The notes: a model not told the origin generated them from the sequence alone. DNA of 64,000 bases from an uncultured Maribacter sp. (GCF_947500405.1 NZ_CANMRY010000005.1:186001-250000), one strand, 5' to 3'; counted from the first letter of the stretch, positions 1 to 9,912 are shown. Numbers and translations are program-made.

Positions 1-1419
1 ATGAGTAATATGGCTTCTGCCTATGCAGATATGGGAGAACTAGACTATGCCATGTTTAATATAAACCAAAGTATTGCAATTTTTGAGAATAAAAAAATAA
101 TGGATTGGCTTGCCTATGCATACGAAATAAAGGGGAAAATTTATTTAAAACAAGACAAATACAAATGGGCTCTTTATTGGTATAAACAAAGTGAAATGCT
201 CCATAAGTCACTACAAGATGTTAGAGGCAAAATAAGTCTTCTTAATGGTATGTCTGAAGCTTACTTAGGGCAACAAAAAGATAGTATATCTCAAGTTTAT
301 GCAATAAATGCATTTAAATTATCAAAACAATTACAATTTAAGGAAGGATTACAAGAGTGTGCAAAAATATTATACAAGATAAATAAAAATAAAAAAGATT
401 ATGAGCAAGCTTTAACATATCATGAGCTTTTCCAAAAAATATCAGATACTCTATCAAGAAAGGAAAATCAGACAAGTTTAACAATGCTCAAAACAAAAGT
501 TGAACATGAAAGACAAAAAGAAGAATTAATACTTTCTAGTGAAAAGGCCATAGCTAAACAAAAAAATTATGTGTACTATGCTTTATCTATCCTGCTTATT
601 TTTATTATAATAACTTTTATAATAAAAAGAAATGAAAAAATACAAAAGAAATTAAATTTAGAATTAAATACAAAAAAGAAAGATTTAGAAAAAAAGGAAA
701 TTAATTTACGAGAAATAAATTCTACAAAAGACAAACTATTTTCAATAATTGGACATGATTTAAGAGGCCCTATTGGTGCTTTTCAAGGGCTATTAAAATT
801 ATTCAAAGATGGCGAAATTGGTCAAGAAGATTTTTTAGGTTTTGTACCTAAGCTAAAATCAGACATAGATCATATTTCTTTTACTTTAAACAACTTACTA
901 TCTTGGGGACAATCTCAAATGAATGGCGCAGTATTAAAACCTTCCGAAGTATGCTTAGAAAATTTAGTTTCAGAAAATATTAATTTGTTATCTGAAACAG
1001 CCCATACAAAATCTATAAACCTAATAAATCAATTACCTCCAAAAACGTATTCGTGGGCAGATAAAAATCAAATAGATATTGTAATACGAAATTTAATAAG
1101 CAATGCTCTTAAGTTTACACCAGAAAAAGGAACTATTACTATAGGTTCTATGCAAAAAAGAAACACTTGGGAAATTTTTGTAAAAGATACTGGTGTTGGT
1201 ATGAGCGTTAATATGCAGGAAACAATTTTTAACAAAAATTCTAATGTTACAACTTATGGCACCAATAATGAAAAAGGTACAGGATTAGGCCTTTCCTTAT
1301 GTAAAGAAATGGTAGAAAAAAATGGCGGCAAAATATGGGTAACAAGTACTTTAGGAAAAGGATCTTGTTTTTATTTTACAGTGCCAAAAACAAAAAAAGA
1401 ATATAAACAAATTGCTTAA
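1..1419 (+). CDS. TPR-containing membrane sensor histidine kinase (N-terminus may lie outside window)
   Basis: This is an orthodox sensor kinase that would phosphorylate a separate response regulator. The first ~150 residues are helical TPR-like repeats rich in paired aromatic/Ala positions. One membrane segment follows (about residues 191-209), then a Lys/Glu coiled coil, a dimerisation and phosphoacceptor segment with the H-box GHDLRGPIG (His about 252), and a C-terminal HATPase with the N-box (NLISNALKFTP), DTGVGM and GTGLGLSL motifs. No receiver domain is attached. The frame is open from the first base, so the ATG at 1 may be internal: the family normally carries more TPRs and a signal peptide. 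Its stop overlaps the stop of the convergent bshB1 gene by 2 nt. The ligand is unknown. The kinase call is secure; the start is not. Confidence 0.85.
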   Translation: MSNMASAYADMGELDYAMFNINQSIAIFENKKIMDWLAYAYEIKGKIYLKQDKYKWALYWYKQSEMLHKSLQDVRGKISLLNGMSEAYLGQQKDSISQVYAINAFKLSKQLQFKEGLQECAKILYKINKNKKDYEQALTYHELFQKISDTLSRKENQTSLTMLKTKVEHERQKEELILSSEKAIAKQKNYVYYALSILLIFIIITFIIKRNEKIQKKLNLELNTKKKDLEKKEINLREINSTKDKLFSIIGHDLRGPIGAFQGLLKLFKDGEIGQEDFLGFVPKLKSDIDHISFTLNNLLSWGQSQMNGAVLKPSEVCLENLVSENINLLSETAHTKSINLINQLPPKTYSWADKNQIDIVIRNLISNALKFTPEKGTITIGSMQKRNTWEIFVKDTGVGMSVNMQETIFNKNSNVTTYGTNNEKGTGLGLSLCKEMVEKNGGKIWVTSTLGKGSCFYFTVPKTKKEYKQIA

Positions 1420-2132
1420 AAAATAGCATCTAAATTATCCACCCCTATTACTCTTTCTACTGTAAAACCCTCTGCATGATTAACCCCTATTAATCTTCCA
1501 AAATCTCTTGCTCTATAATCTACACTATCAAAAAAATTCTTGCTTGTTATTGGAGTCTCTGGTTCCTCACTATTTGGGTCATAAAATTGTGAAGCATAAG
1601 CTTTTATAGATTCCATTTTAGTATCTACATAACCAGTAATGTCTACAACAAAATCAGGAGTTATATTTTTCCATTGTATATAATGATATACATTTTTTGG
1701 CCTCCAAGGTTCTTGTTTTTTACTTTCTACTTTTGTTTCTATTTTTACTAAACCACTTAAAAAACAAGCATCACTTACTAATTTACTCCCTTTTCCATGA
1801 TCTATATGCCTATCATCAATAGCATTACATAAAACAATTTCCGGGCTATATGTTCTAATTTGCTTTATAATTTGTAATTGGTGCTCCTTGTTATTTACAA
1901 AAAAACCATCGGCAAAGCCTAAATTAACACGAACTGCAATACCTAAAATTTCTCCTGCCTTAGCAGCTTCTTTATCTCTTATTTCAGCAGAACCTCTTGT
2001 ACCCAATTCCCCTCTTGTAAGATCTACAATACCAACTTTTTTTCCACTTGCTATTGCCTTTGCTATAGTGCCTCCTGCTCCTAACTCTGCATCATCTGGG
2101 TGTGCACCAAAAACTAATATATCTAATTTCAT
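1416..2132 (-). CDS. bshB1: Bacillithiol biosynthesis deacetylase BshB1 (LmbE/PIG-L family)
   Basis: A cytoplasmic zinc-dependent deacetylase that converts N-acetylglucosaminyl-malate to glucosaminyl-malate, the second step of bacillithiol synthesis. The protein has 238 residues, the usual length. The metal-binding motif AHPDDAELG is at residues 10-18, and a second His-containing motif (DDRHIDHGKG) is near residue 110. There is no signal peptide, unlike the large secreted PIG-L protein at 9913. The gene lies tail to tail with the upstream kinase and 55 bp beyond the end of ccsBA on the same strand, so read-through from ccsBA is possible. BshA and BshC are not in the window. Confidence 0.9.
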   Translation of the reverse strand: MKLDILVFGAHPDDAELGAGGTIAKAIASGKKVGIVDLTRGELGTRGSAEIRDKEAAKAGEILGIAVRVNLGFADGFFVNNKEHQLQIIKQIRTYSPEIVLCNAIDDRHIDHGKGSKLVSDACFLSGLVKIETKVESKKQEPWRPKNVYHYIQWKNITPDFVVDITGYVDTKMESIKAYASQFYDPNSEEPETPITSKNFFDSVDYRARDFGRLIGVNHAEGFTVERVIGVDNLDAIF

Positions 2133-2187
2133 TTTTTATATTTTAAAACTAGTCGGTAATAGCAAAAACAACTTTCAGTTCTTCTAA

Positions 2188-5100
2188 TTATTTTTTACTA
2201 AAATTTATTTTATATCTCCAATAACTTACTGCTCCTAAAACAAAAACTCCAAATACAGTATAGTAAATAAAATTTGGGGTTATAACTTGATCTCCACTAG
2301 CATAACTATGCAACCCAACCAGATAAAAGTTTACTCCAAAATAGGTCATCATAATAGAGCCAAATGCTACAACACTTAAAAAGTTAAAAGTCCATTTACC
2401 TCTTAAACCAGGAACTAGTCTTGTATGTATTACAAAGGCATAAATCATAATTGATACTAATGCCCAAGTTTCTTTTGGATCCCATCCCCAATAACGACCC
2501 CAACTTTCATTTGCCCATTGCCCACCAAGAAAGTTTCCAATTGTTAGCATTATTAAGCCTACAGTTAAAGCCATTTCATTAATAATTGTTAGTTCCTGTA
2601 GGTTAATATCCATTCTTTTCTTATTCTTCTTATTGGTTAAAACCATAAGTAATAAAGAAACTACACCTAAGATCATACCAACAGTTAAGGGGCCATAACT
2701 ACCTACAATTACAGCAACATGTATCATTAACCAATAACTATCTAAAACTGGTTGTAAATTTGCTATAGATGGATCTACCCAACTTTGGTGCGCTATCCAT
2801 AATAACATAGAGGTAACAAATGCAGTGGCTGCAATTGTCATATTATTTTTTCTTCCTAAATATAATCCCATTGCCATAGTAGACCAAGCAACGTATAATA
2901 TACTTTCATAAGCATCACTCCAAGGAGCATGGCCAGATATATACCAACGCATTATTAAACCTGCGGTATGCCACAAAAAGAAAATAACAATTACACCTTT
3001 AAAAGCGTAAATTCCAATTTTCCATATTTCACGGTCTTTAAAAATTTGAAATATTAGTGTAGAAAACATCAAAACACCTACTACAGCATAATATTTATAC
3101 AAGCGATTAAAAATATTAAGCTTATTATAAACTACTTCAGCATTTACCTTTTCATCTGAAGGTAAAACTTCTTCACCGTGGTTTTTTTGGTTTTGCTTAA
3201 AAGCATCTAATAACTTATCTGCTTCTGCATAGTTGCCAGATTTTTTTGCTTTAGATAAAGTCATTAAATAATAAGGCACTGCATTTTTAACAAAATTAGC
3301 ATATAAAGAATCTGCAACTTGGTATTGTCCTCCCCTATATTCTACTGCAGATATCCACTTATTATTCTCATTATTTAACAATGGAAAAATTTTTACAATT
3401 TGCCCACTCAAAGCTTGGTTTAATAAGCTAAGTCTAATATTAGCATCTTTTATATCTTGCTGAAACTTATTAGGGTTATTTGTGCCTGTTGCAGCTTTTA
3501 AAAAGGGTTCTAATTTATAGTTTCCTTTGCTATCAAAAAAGTCTGTAGCCTTTACAAATTCTTTACCCTTTTCTACACCTATAGTTTTTCTAATACTATC
3601 ATTTTGTTTTTTCTTATCTACCGCAATAAATTCCGTATTATACCATATTGCAGGATTCATCATCATAGATAAAAATACTTGGTCTGCATTTAAATCTTTA
3701 TAAGTATCCTTTAAACTAAGTTTTCTTAATAATTCTGATGAAAATGTATTTATGGGTTTCATTCTACCACTCTCATCTTGTATGACTAGTTTCCCAAATT
3801 TCTCTGCGTGTTCTTTAGAAACCATAGTAGCCATTAAAACAGAGTCTATTTGCGCAATAGTGGGTTCATTATTATGATTATGCCCATCATTTACACTATG
3901 TTCTTGACTTAAAACAGATACTGTAGAACTTAATAATAATATTAAAGTAAGTGCGCCTTTTTTTGCTTTTATTTTATGTAGTTTTTCTACTAAATCTCTA
4001 AATCGAGTTTTTCCAAAGAAAATAGTTCCTAACAAACCAATATATAAAAGTGTATATCCTATATAGGTTATCCAAGTTCCCCAAAAGTCATGATTTACAG
4101 AAAGAACAGTCCCTTTTTCATCTGGATCAAAGCTTGCTTGAAAAAAACGATACCCTTGATGGTCTAATACATGATTCATAAATATTTTATAATCAAAAGG
4201 ACGTTCATCTTCAATGGTAACTTTACTCATAAAAGAGGCATAGCCTTTTTCTGTACCTGGATATTTTTCGGCAATAAAATCGTTAAGTTTTATACTAAAA
4301 GGAAGCTCATATACTTTAGAGCCATAGGCTAAAGCAAAATCTAAACCACCTACCTTTATTTTATCTGTAAAGTTTGATGTTCCTTTTCCTCCAAGTATTT
4401 TCTTTTCTACAACTTCGCCATTACTCTCAATTTTTACAATTAAAGCATCTTGACTAGCTTTTGTAATTTCTTCTTCTGGTAATGGCACTACTCCATATTC
4501 CCCTTGTGTAATTGGATCTGGAATTACAAATTGCATACCTGCTGTGTTATATAAAGATCTTAATTGTAGTTCTTGTAAACTATCTTTTATAACAGTGCCT
4601 TGCATTTGGTCTGCCATTCGCATAAAATCACCTTCGAACGGGGACTTTATACTATAAGAACCGTCTTTAGTAAAAATATTAATAGCGCCTTCTGTACTTT
4701 TATTTAAAGCAAATAAAACATTATGAATGCTTACTACTTTACCACTCTCTAAATAATGGTCATGTCTTTGTCCATTACCAGCTTCAACAATTTTTAAAAA
4801 GAAGTTTCCGGTATTACTTGGCACCAAACCTAACTTAGCCCCTTTTATAAAATCTACATAAGAAATTGTAAAATCTTGATTATTATAATCGGATTTCCAA
4901 GGTAAGTTAGATTTTAATGCTTCAGGAGTAACAATTAAATCATCTTCAAGAACCTTTCTCTTAGGTTCTCCATTTATTTCCCCATCAACAAATGCTGTTA
5001 AATATGTTTTATCAGAATAAAAAACTTTTTCTGTATTGCCCTCTCTAATAGGCATCATACCTTCAAAACTAATATACCTAGTTACAAAAGCCCCTAAAAT

Positions 5101-5367
5101 TATTAATATCCAAGAAAGGTGTAATACTAAAACTGGCCACTTTTCTTTTCTTAAAAGTTTATACCTAAAAATATTCCCCACAAAATTAATTACAAAAAAC
5201 ACCATTATAGCTTCAAACCAGGTAGTATTATAAATCCAGATTCTTGCGGTTTCTGTACTATACCAACTTTCTATAAAAGTTCCAAATGCCATTGCTGTTG
5301 CAAATACAATAAATAGAACAGACATTAAACGTGTAGAGAAAAAGAATTTTTTAAGTATGTTGGTCAT
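2188..5367 (-). CDS. ccsBA: Fused cytochrome c synthetase CcsBA (System II)
   Basis: An inner-membrane haem exporter and cytochrome c synthetase that attaches haem to CXXCH apocytochromes in the periplasm. The 1059-residue protein fuses a ResB/CcsB part (membrane segments near residues 12-30, 45-65 and 75-95, then a long periplasmic domain with a further segment around 435-455) to a CcsA part. The C-terminal third has multiple membrane helices and the haem-handling signature WGWDPKETWA. A second, poorly conserved periplasmic stretch (~490-750) separates the halves, which is typical of Bacteroidota fusions. The PQQ/cytochrome fusion at 52496 and any cbb3 or bc1 components would be substrates. 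The gene appears full length. Confidence 0.93.
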   Translation of the reverse strand: MTNILKKFFFSTRLMSVLFIVFATAMAFGTFIESWYSTETARIWIYNTTWFEAIMVFFVINFVGNIFRYKLLRKEKWPVLVLHLSWILIILGAFVTRYISFEGMMPIREGNTEKVFYSDKTYLTAFVDGEINGEPKRKVLEDDLIVTPEALKSNLPWKSDYNNQDFTISYVDFIKGAKLGLVPSNTGNFFLKIVEAGNGQRHDHYLESGKVVSIHNVLFALNKSTEGAINIFTKDGSYSIKSPFEGDFMRMADQMQGTVIKDSLQELQLRSLYNTAGMQFVIPDPITQGEYGVVPLPEEEITKASQDALIVKIESNGEVVEKKILGGKGTSNFTDKIKVGGLDFALAYGSKVYELPFSIKLNDFIAEKYPGTEKGYASFMSKVTIEDERPFDYKIFMNHVLDHQGYRFFQASFDPDEKGTVLSVNHDFWGTWITYIGYTLLYIGLLGTIFFGKTRFRDLVEKLHKIKAKKGALTLILLLSSTVSVLSQEHSVNDGHNHNNEPTIAQIDSVLMATMVSKEHAEKFGKLVIQDESGRMKPINTFSSELLRKLSLKDTYKDLNADQVFLSMMMNPAIWYNTEFIAVDKKKQNDSIRKTIGVEKGKEFVKATDFFDSKGNYKLEPFLKAATGTNNPNKFQQDIKDANIRLSLLNQALSGQIVKIFPLLNNENNKWISAVEYRGGQYQVADSLYANFVKNAVPYYLMTLSKAKKSGNYAEADKLLDAFKQNQKNHGEEVLPSDEKVNAEVVYNKLNIFNRLYKYYAVVGVLMFSTLIFQIFKDREIWKIGIYAFKGVIVIFFLWHTAGLIMRWYISGHAPWSDAYESILYVAWSTMAMGLYLGRKNNMTIAATAFVTSMLLWIAHQSWVDPSIANLQPVLDSYWLMIHVAVIVGSYGPLTVGMILGVVSLLLMVLTNKKNKKRMDINLQELTIINEMALTVGLIMLTIGNFLGGQWANESWGRYWGWDPKETWALVSIMIYAFVIHTRLVPGLRGKWTFNFLSVVAFGSIMMTYFGVNFYLVGLHSYASGDQVITPNFIYYTVFGVFVLGAVSYWRYKINFSKK

Positions 5368-5516
5368 TACAAAAATGAGTTAATTTTCAGCCAGTAAAAA
5401 TACAGCCTTTTTGCGAGTATTATTTACAATACTACTGTTAAAATAATTACAACGTTTAATTTTAATTGGCTAATTATTTGCTTTATTAAGAGTAAATATA
5501 TCCTTAATTTAGCAGT

Positions 5517-6281
5517 ATGTTACAAGTAGTAATTTTAGGCACAGGAAATATTGCGCAACATTTGTTTAATATATTTACTACCTACACTAATATTACAATT
5601 GTACAAGTAGTAGGCAGAAATAGTAAAGCTTTAGAGTTTTTTAAGGAAAAAACGGAGACCCAAACTAACTTTAACAAAATTAAAAATGCTGATTTTTACA
5701 TCATAGCTGTTAGCGATTCTGCTGTTGAAGAAGTGGCTTCTTTTCTTAAGAACAAAAACGGTATAGTTGCCCACACAGCTGGGAGCATACCAATGAAAGT
5801 ATTACAATATCATCCTAATCATGGAATTTTTTATCCGCTCCAAACATTTACAAAAAATTATCCTGTAGATTTTAAGAGTGTACCTATGTGTATTGAAGCA
5901 AATACTAATGAAAGTAGTATTCTTTTAAAAAAATTAGCCAATATTATATCAGATACTGTATACGATGTTACCTCAGAACAAAGAAAAAAATTACACTTAA
6001 CCGCTGTTTTTATAAATAACTTTAGCAACTATATGTATCAAATAGGAAGTGATATTTGTGAGAAAAACGACCTATCTTTTGATATTATAAAGCCTTTAAT
6101 CCTAGAAACAGCAAAAAAAGGAACGCTATTTAATCCAGAAACTATTTTAACTGGTCCAGCCCGCAGAGGTGACTATAAAACAATAGATATTCATAAATCT
6201 CAAATTAATAATAAAGAGCATCTAAAAATATACAATGTTATAACAGATGCAATTCTAAATAAATATGGAAAAAAGCTATAA
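5517..6281 (+). CDS. Rossmann-like/DUF2520 oxidoreductase-like protein
   Basis: A 254-residue protein with an N-terminal NAD(P)-binding Rossmann motif (GTGNIAQHL, residues 8-16) and a C-terminal all-helical DUF2520 half (from ~125), the architecture of pyrroline-5-carboxylate reductase- and ketopantoate reductase-like dehydrogenases. The substrate is unknown. The motif HTAGSIPM near residue 90 and the downstream FYPLQTF segment are family hallmarks. It overlaps kdsC by 17 nt, and the maf start follows directly, so the three genes form one operon. The ATG at 5517 follows an AT-rich gap of about 150 bp shared with the divergent ccsBA. Confidence 0.8.
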   Translation: MLQVVILGTGNIAQHLFNIFTTYTNITIVQVVGRNSKALEFFKEKTETQTNFNKIKNADFYIIAVSDSAVEEVASFLKNKNGIVAHTAGSIPMKVLQYHPNHGIFYPLQTFTKNYPVDFKSVPMCIEANTNESSILLKKLANIISDTVYDVTSEQRKKLHLTAVFINNFSNYMYQIGSDICEKNDLSFDIIKPLILETAKKGTLFNPETILTGPARRGDYKTIDIHKSQINNKEHLKIYNVITDAILNKYGKKL

Positions 6282-6792
6282 AGAGTACCTACAAAACGTT
6301 ACAACTTTTGTTTTTGATGTAGATGGTGTATTTACAGATGGTACTGTACAAGTTACTACCTCTGGAGAAATGTTACGTACAATGAGCGTAAAAGACGGTT
6401 ATGCTCTAAAAGTTGCCATTAAAAAGGGGTATAATGTTTGTATAATTTCTGGAGGAACAAATGAAGGGGTAAAAATTAGACTTCAAGGACTTGGCGTAAA
6501 AGATATTTACATGGGCGCGCATTTAAAAATGCCCCCTTTACAAGAATATTTAACTGCTAATAATATTGCTCCTAAAAATGTTCTTTATATGGGAGATGAT
6601 ATGCCCGATGTACCTCCATTAGAATATGTAGGCCTATCTACTTGCCCGCAAGATGCAATCCCCGAAGTAAAAGCAGTTTCAAAATATATTTCTCATAAAA
6701 ATGGTGGCCATGCTTGCGTAAGAGATGTTATAGAGCAAGTGCTTAAAGTACGTGGAGATTGGTTGGGAAATTACAGTGCATCAAACGATTAA
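6265..6792 (+). CDS. kdsC: KdsC-like HAD phosphatase (3-deoxy-D-manno-octulosonate 8-phosphate phosphatase)
   Basis: A small cap-less HAD-superfamily phosphatase of 175 residues. Motif I is FDVDGVFTDG (catalytic Asp 18 and 20), the motif II region is IISGG, and motif III/IV is MGDDMPDVP. This is the KdsC/C0 subfamily pattern, which releases Kdo from Kdo-8-phosphate for lipopolysaccharide core synthesis. Nearby genes do not prove the substrate, since KdsC homologues acting on other sugar acids exist. It overlaps the preceding DUF2520 gene, and its TAA at 6790-6792 precedes the maf ATG by one base, so translation is probably coupled. Confidence 0.85.
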   Translation: MEKSYKEYLQNVTTFVFDVDGVFTDGTVQVTTSGEMLRTMSVKDGYALKVAIKKGYNVCIISGGTNEGVKIRLQGLGVKDIYMGAHLKMPPLQEYLTANNIAPKNVLYMGDDMPDVPPLEYVGLSTCPQDAIPEVKAVSKYISHKNGGHACVRDVIEQVLKVRGDWLGNYSASND

Positions 6793-6793
6793 T

Positions 6794-7381
6794 ATGCTTC
6801 TACAAAAATTAGAAAAGTATAAAATAATTTTAGCATCTGGATCTCCTAGAAGACAACAATTTTTCAAAGATTTAGGAATCCCTTTTAAAGTACGTTTAAA
6901 AGATGTTGATGAAGTTTATCCTGATAATTTAAAAGGGGAGGAAATTTCTGATTATTTAGCAGAATTAAAAGCATCTCCTCAAAAAGAAACTTTGCTAGCT
7001 AATGAAATTCTAATAACATCAGACACTGTTGTTTGGTATAATAATGAATCTTTAGCTAAAGCAGCCAATGCAGGGGAAGCCTATAAAATGTTACGGAAAT
7101 TATCTGGAGATTGGCATAAAGTAATAACATCAGTATGTTTTACTACTTCAATAAAACAAACAACTGTTAACCATACTACCAAAGTAAAATTTAAAGAATT
7201 AAGTGATGATGAAATTTGGTATTATATAGAAAATTACAAACCTTTTGACAAAGCAGGTGCGTATGGTATTCAAGAATGGATTGGTCTTATTGCTATTGAA
7301 AAAATAGAAGGTTCTTACACTAATGTAGTAGGTTTACCAACACAACTAGTATATAATTATTTAGAAGAAATTACTAAATAA
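6794..7381 (+). CDS. maf: Maf-family nucleotide pyrophosphatase
   Basis: A house-cleaning nucleoside triphosphate pyrophosphatase that hydrolyses non-canonical or modified dTTP/UTP-type nucleotides to monophosphates. The N-terminus has the Maf signature ILASGSPRRQQ, the middle has ITSDTVV with the catalytic Asp, and the C-terminal part has the DKAGAYGIQ motif. The open frame continues upstream to 6752, but that extension overlaps kdsC by 41 nt and lies outside the conserved fold. The ATG at 6794, one base after the kdsC stop, fits the family. The protein is then about 195 residues, normal for Maf. Confidence 0.9.
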   Translation: MLLQKLEKYKIILASGSPRRQQFFKDLGIPFKVRLKDVDEVYPDNLKGEEISDYLAELKASPQKETLLANEILITSDTVVWYNNESLAKAANAGEAYKMLRKLSGDWHKVITSVCFTTSIKQTTVNHTTKVKFKELSDDEIWYYIENYKPFDKAGAYGIQEWIGLIAIEKIEGSYTNVVGLPTQLVYNYLEEITK

Positions 7382-7382
7382 A

Positions 7383-7420
7383 AATGATTCTAGGTTCCTA
7401 CTACAAAACCTAGAATCATT
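7383..7420. terminator. Stem-loop after maf, between convergent genes
   Basis: AATGATTCTAGGTT (7383-7396) pairs perfectly with AACCTAGAATCATT (7407-7420) around a 10-nt loop. No long U-run follows on either strand, so it may act as an mRNA 3' stabiliser as much as an intrinsic terminator. Confidence 0.6.
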
Positions 7421-7490
7421 AATAATTTACTCCATAATTTAGATTTAAACTTGCTGAGAGTTACCTAGACAGTTTACTTACTTTCTTTTA

Positions 7491-8146
7491 TTAAAAATAA
7501 TAAGCCATACCAAAAAGTAAATTAGATGTGTCTAATGAAAAATTAAAAGAATCGCTTTTATTTTCATTAAATTGATTTTCTTCTTCTGTTTTAAAAGACG
7601 AATATCCTAATGCCCCAATACCCGCTTCTAATGCTAATTTATTAGAAATTAAAAAAGAAATTCCTGGACGAAAACCAAGAAAAATACTTCTCCCATCATT
7701 CGTAGACTCTGGAGAATTAGAAGATGTTATATTTCTCCAATTTTTTGAATAATTAACTTCTGCTTGCACATAAATTGCCAGCCTGCTTCCCAAACTTTTA
7801 TACCCTCTTATAAATGGCAAAACACCAATACTTGTTGATGTATTTTCACTTTCATTAGAATTAAGCATGGGATAGTCAATATTGTTTTTAGAATAACTAG
7901 AGGTAATACCTAAACCAACTATGAAATTATCTTTAATTGCATAACCTAATTTTGGAGCAAAACCCATATTGGTATTATTAAACTCTACACTCCCGTTACT
8001 AGAATTGTTTTCAGAATTTGAAAAATTAAAAAAAATAGAGCCCCCTAAATATTTAGAGCCTTTCTCTATTTTAAAATTTTCATTCTCTACTTGTGCAGTT
8101 AAAAATAGAACGATAAAAAACTGGTAAAAAAGAATATTTTTTTCAT
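7491..8146 (-). pseudogene. Outer-membrane beta-barrel protein, frameshifted in a poly-A tract just after the start
   Basis: The open frame from 7967 encodes ~158 residues of alternating beta-strand pattern ending in ..LLFGMAYYF, a terminal Phe typical of outer-membrane barrels. The same frame stays open upstream to about 8100 and reads like mature N-terminal sequence (..TAQVENENFKIEKGS..), but has no start codon. The only suitable ATG (8146-8144) is one base out of frame and stops after 15 codons. Adding a single A to the seven-A run (plus-strand T-run 8137-8143) gives MKKNILFYQFFIVLFLTAQ, a textbook signal peptide, joined in frame to the barrel. Either the gene is inactivated or slippage-controlled, or the assembly has a homopolymer error. 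Function beyond a porin-like barrel is not recognised. Confidence 0.7.
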
Positions 8147-8350
8147 TTAAATTATTTTATAGATTAAGTAATGCCTTACATCAACCTTTATACCATTACC
8201 ATGTTTATTTTCTTAATTAGCATATAAATAACATTGAATTAACTTTTTGTTTTTATGCCTACAAAAATTAAAAAAACATAATTCACTTATATTCTATTTA
8301 AAAGCCATCCCTAACTATATTTTTGGTAATTTTATTAAAAATTCACAATC

Positions 8351-9298
8351 ATGAGAAATACTATGTATTTAGTAAGTTTATGTTTTTTACTATTGCTAAA
8401 TTTTAGTGCATGTAAGAATAAGGCAAAACAAAAAGAAAATGTTTTAGCTCTTGAAGCAAGTTTAAAAAAAGAAAACAGTGTAAAACCTAACAAAGAACCT
8501 AATCCAGAGTTTAAAAAGTATTGGTATGTTGGTAATGCAGAAATTACCTCTTACCAACTTACCCAAGCCCGCTATGGAGAACTAAGAGAAGGTAATGCTG
8601 TACTTGTTTATGTAACCGAACCTTTTTTGGCAGACAAACAAGTAAAGGCAGATAAACCAAATAAAAACAATATTTCGGTATTAAAACTAAATAGCACAAA
8701 AAATTACCTAACAGGAATTTACCCTTATTCTATAATGAATAGTAGTTTTTATCCCGTACACGACAATTCTCATGCATTAAAAATTTCATTTTCTGCCCAG
8801 GAATGGTGTGGTCATGTATACGGTCAAATAAATAATAAAGAAGATTTTGAAGTAATGTCTCACTCCTATTTTGAAAGTGATGCGGATCAAAGTTTTAAAC
8901 TTCAAAAAACGGTTTTAGAAAACGAAATATGGAATAAAATTAGAGTTAACCCAGCCAACCTACCTATTGGGAATTTAAAAATTATTCCTTCTATAGAATA
9001 TACCACACTATCTCATAAAAAATTAAAGGCTTATAAAGCAATTACATCAATAGAAAAAAAAGGTAGTATTTATTATTATTCTATTTCGTATCCAGAATTG
9101 GAAAGAGACTTAACAATACAATTTTCTGCCAAATTTCCATACATAATTGAAGGCTGGGTAGAAACTTTTAATAGTGGATCTGGAGCAAACAAGAAAAAAT
9201 TAATCTCCACAGCAAAAAAAATAAAAACTATTAAAACTGATTATTGGAATAAGCATGATAATGCGCATTTACATTTAAGAGACAGTTTAAAATTATAA
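8351..9298 (+). CDS. Conserved lipoprotein of unknown function
   Basis: The first ~20 residues form a lipoprotein signal with the lipobox LNFSAC (Cys 21) followed by a Lys-rich spacer, so the 315-residue product should be anchored in the outer or inner membrane facing the periplasm. The mature part is mostly beta with many Tyr/Trp residues and one conspicuous motif, FSAQEWCGHVYGQ, near residue 150. I recognise no enzyme family. A TAnnTTTG-type -7 element (TATTTTTG, 8318-8325) lies 26 bp before the ATG. The MscS gene follows after 17 bp, suggesting co-transcription. Confidence 0.75.
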   Translation: MRNTMYLVSLCFLLLLNFSACKNKAKQKENVLALEASLKKENSVKPNKEPNPEFKKYWYVGNAEITSYQLTQARYGELREGNAVLVYVTEPFLADKQVKADKPNKNNISVLKLNSTKNYLTGIYPYSIMNSSFYPVHDNSHALKISFSAQEWCGHVYGQINNKEDFEVMSHSYFESDADQSFKLQKTVLENEIWNKIRVNPANLPIGNLKIIPSIEYTTLSHKKLKAYKAITSIEKKGSIYYYSISYPELERDLTIQFSAKFPYIIEGWVETFNSGSGANKKKLISTAKKIKTIKTDYWNKHDNAHLHLRDSLKL

Positions 9299-9315
9299 TA
9301 TTATAAAAATTATTA

Positions 9316-9825
9316 ATGGATAATTATTTTACAAGGAACCAAACAGAATTACTAGCCACAGCTGTAACAATTGCTCTTTTTATTACATTAAAACTAATAA
9401 TAACTAAAGTTGTAAAAAAAACAGGAGAATCTAGTAAGTTTATAGAAATACGAACAAAACTAGTTAACAAGTATATAACTATAATATTATACATTATTGT
9501 TATTGGTATCTTAACCTTTATTTGGGGTGTAAACTTTAAAGAAATAGGGCTTTTATTTTCCTCCATTTTTGCAGTAATAGGTATTGCTTTATTTGCGCAA
9601 TGGTCCATACTAAGTAATTTAACAGCTGGAGTTATACTTTTCTTTGCTTTTCCTTTTAAAATTGGAGATAAAGTAAGAGTTTTAGATAATGATATTAATA
9701 GTGAAACTATTTATCTTATTGAGGATATTAAAGCTTTTCATGTAAGTTTACGTAAAGAAAGTGGTGAATTGTTAGTATATCCAAACAGTTTAATGATGCA
9801 AAAAGCTGTAGCTCTAATTAACTAA
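9316..9825 (+). CDS. Short MscS-type mechanosensitive channel
   Basis: A 169-residue inner-membrane protein. Two or three hydrophobic segments (about 10-28, 52-70 and 75-115) include the Gly/Ala-rich pore-lining helix (IFAVIGIALFAQWSILSN), followed by the beta domain with FPFKIGDKVRV and the terminal VYPNSLMMQKAV strand. This is the minimal MscS core, without the long C-terminal vestibule of E. coli MscS, and it releases solutes on osmotic downshock. The downstream 87 bp contain no gene. Confidence 0.85.
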   Translation: MDNYFTRNQTELLATAVTIALFITLKLIITKVVKKTGESSKFIEIRTKLVNKYITIILYIIVIGILTFIWGVNFKEIGLLFSSIFAVIGIALFAQWSILSNLTAGVILFFAFPFKIGDKVRVLDNDINSETIYLIEDIKAFHVSLRKESGELLVYPNSLMMQKAVALIN

Positions 9826-9912
9826 AAACTTTTTTATCTGTTAAAGAAGTTTTAAAAAAAATTACATGGGGTTTAATCTTTATATCTTTGATAGCAATCT
9901 AAACCAAAACTC

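Noticed and set aside
1888..2187. Plus-strand open frame of 99 codons inside bshB1
   Set aside because: It lies fully opposite a well-conserved gene and has a repetitive Pro/Ser/Ala composition from the complement of that gene.
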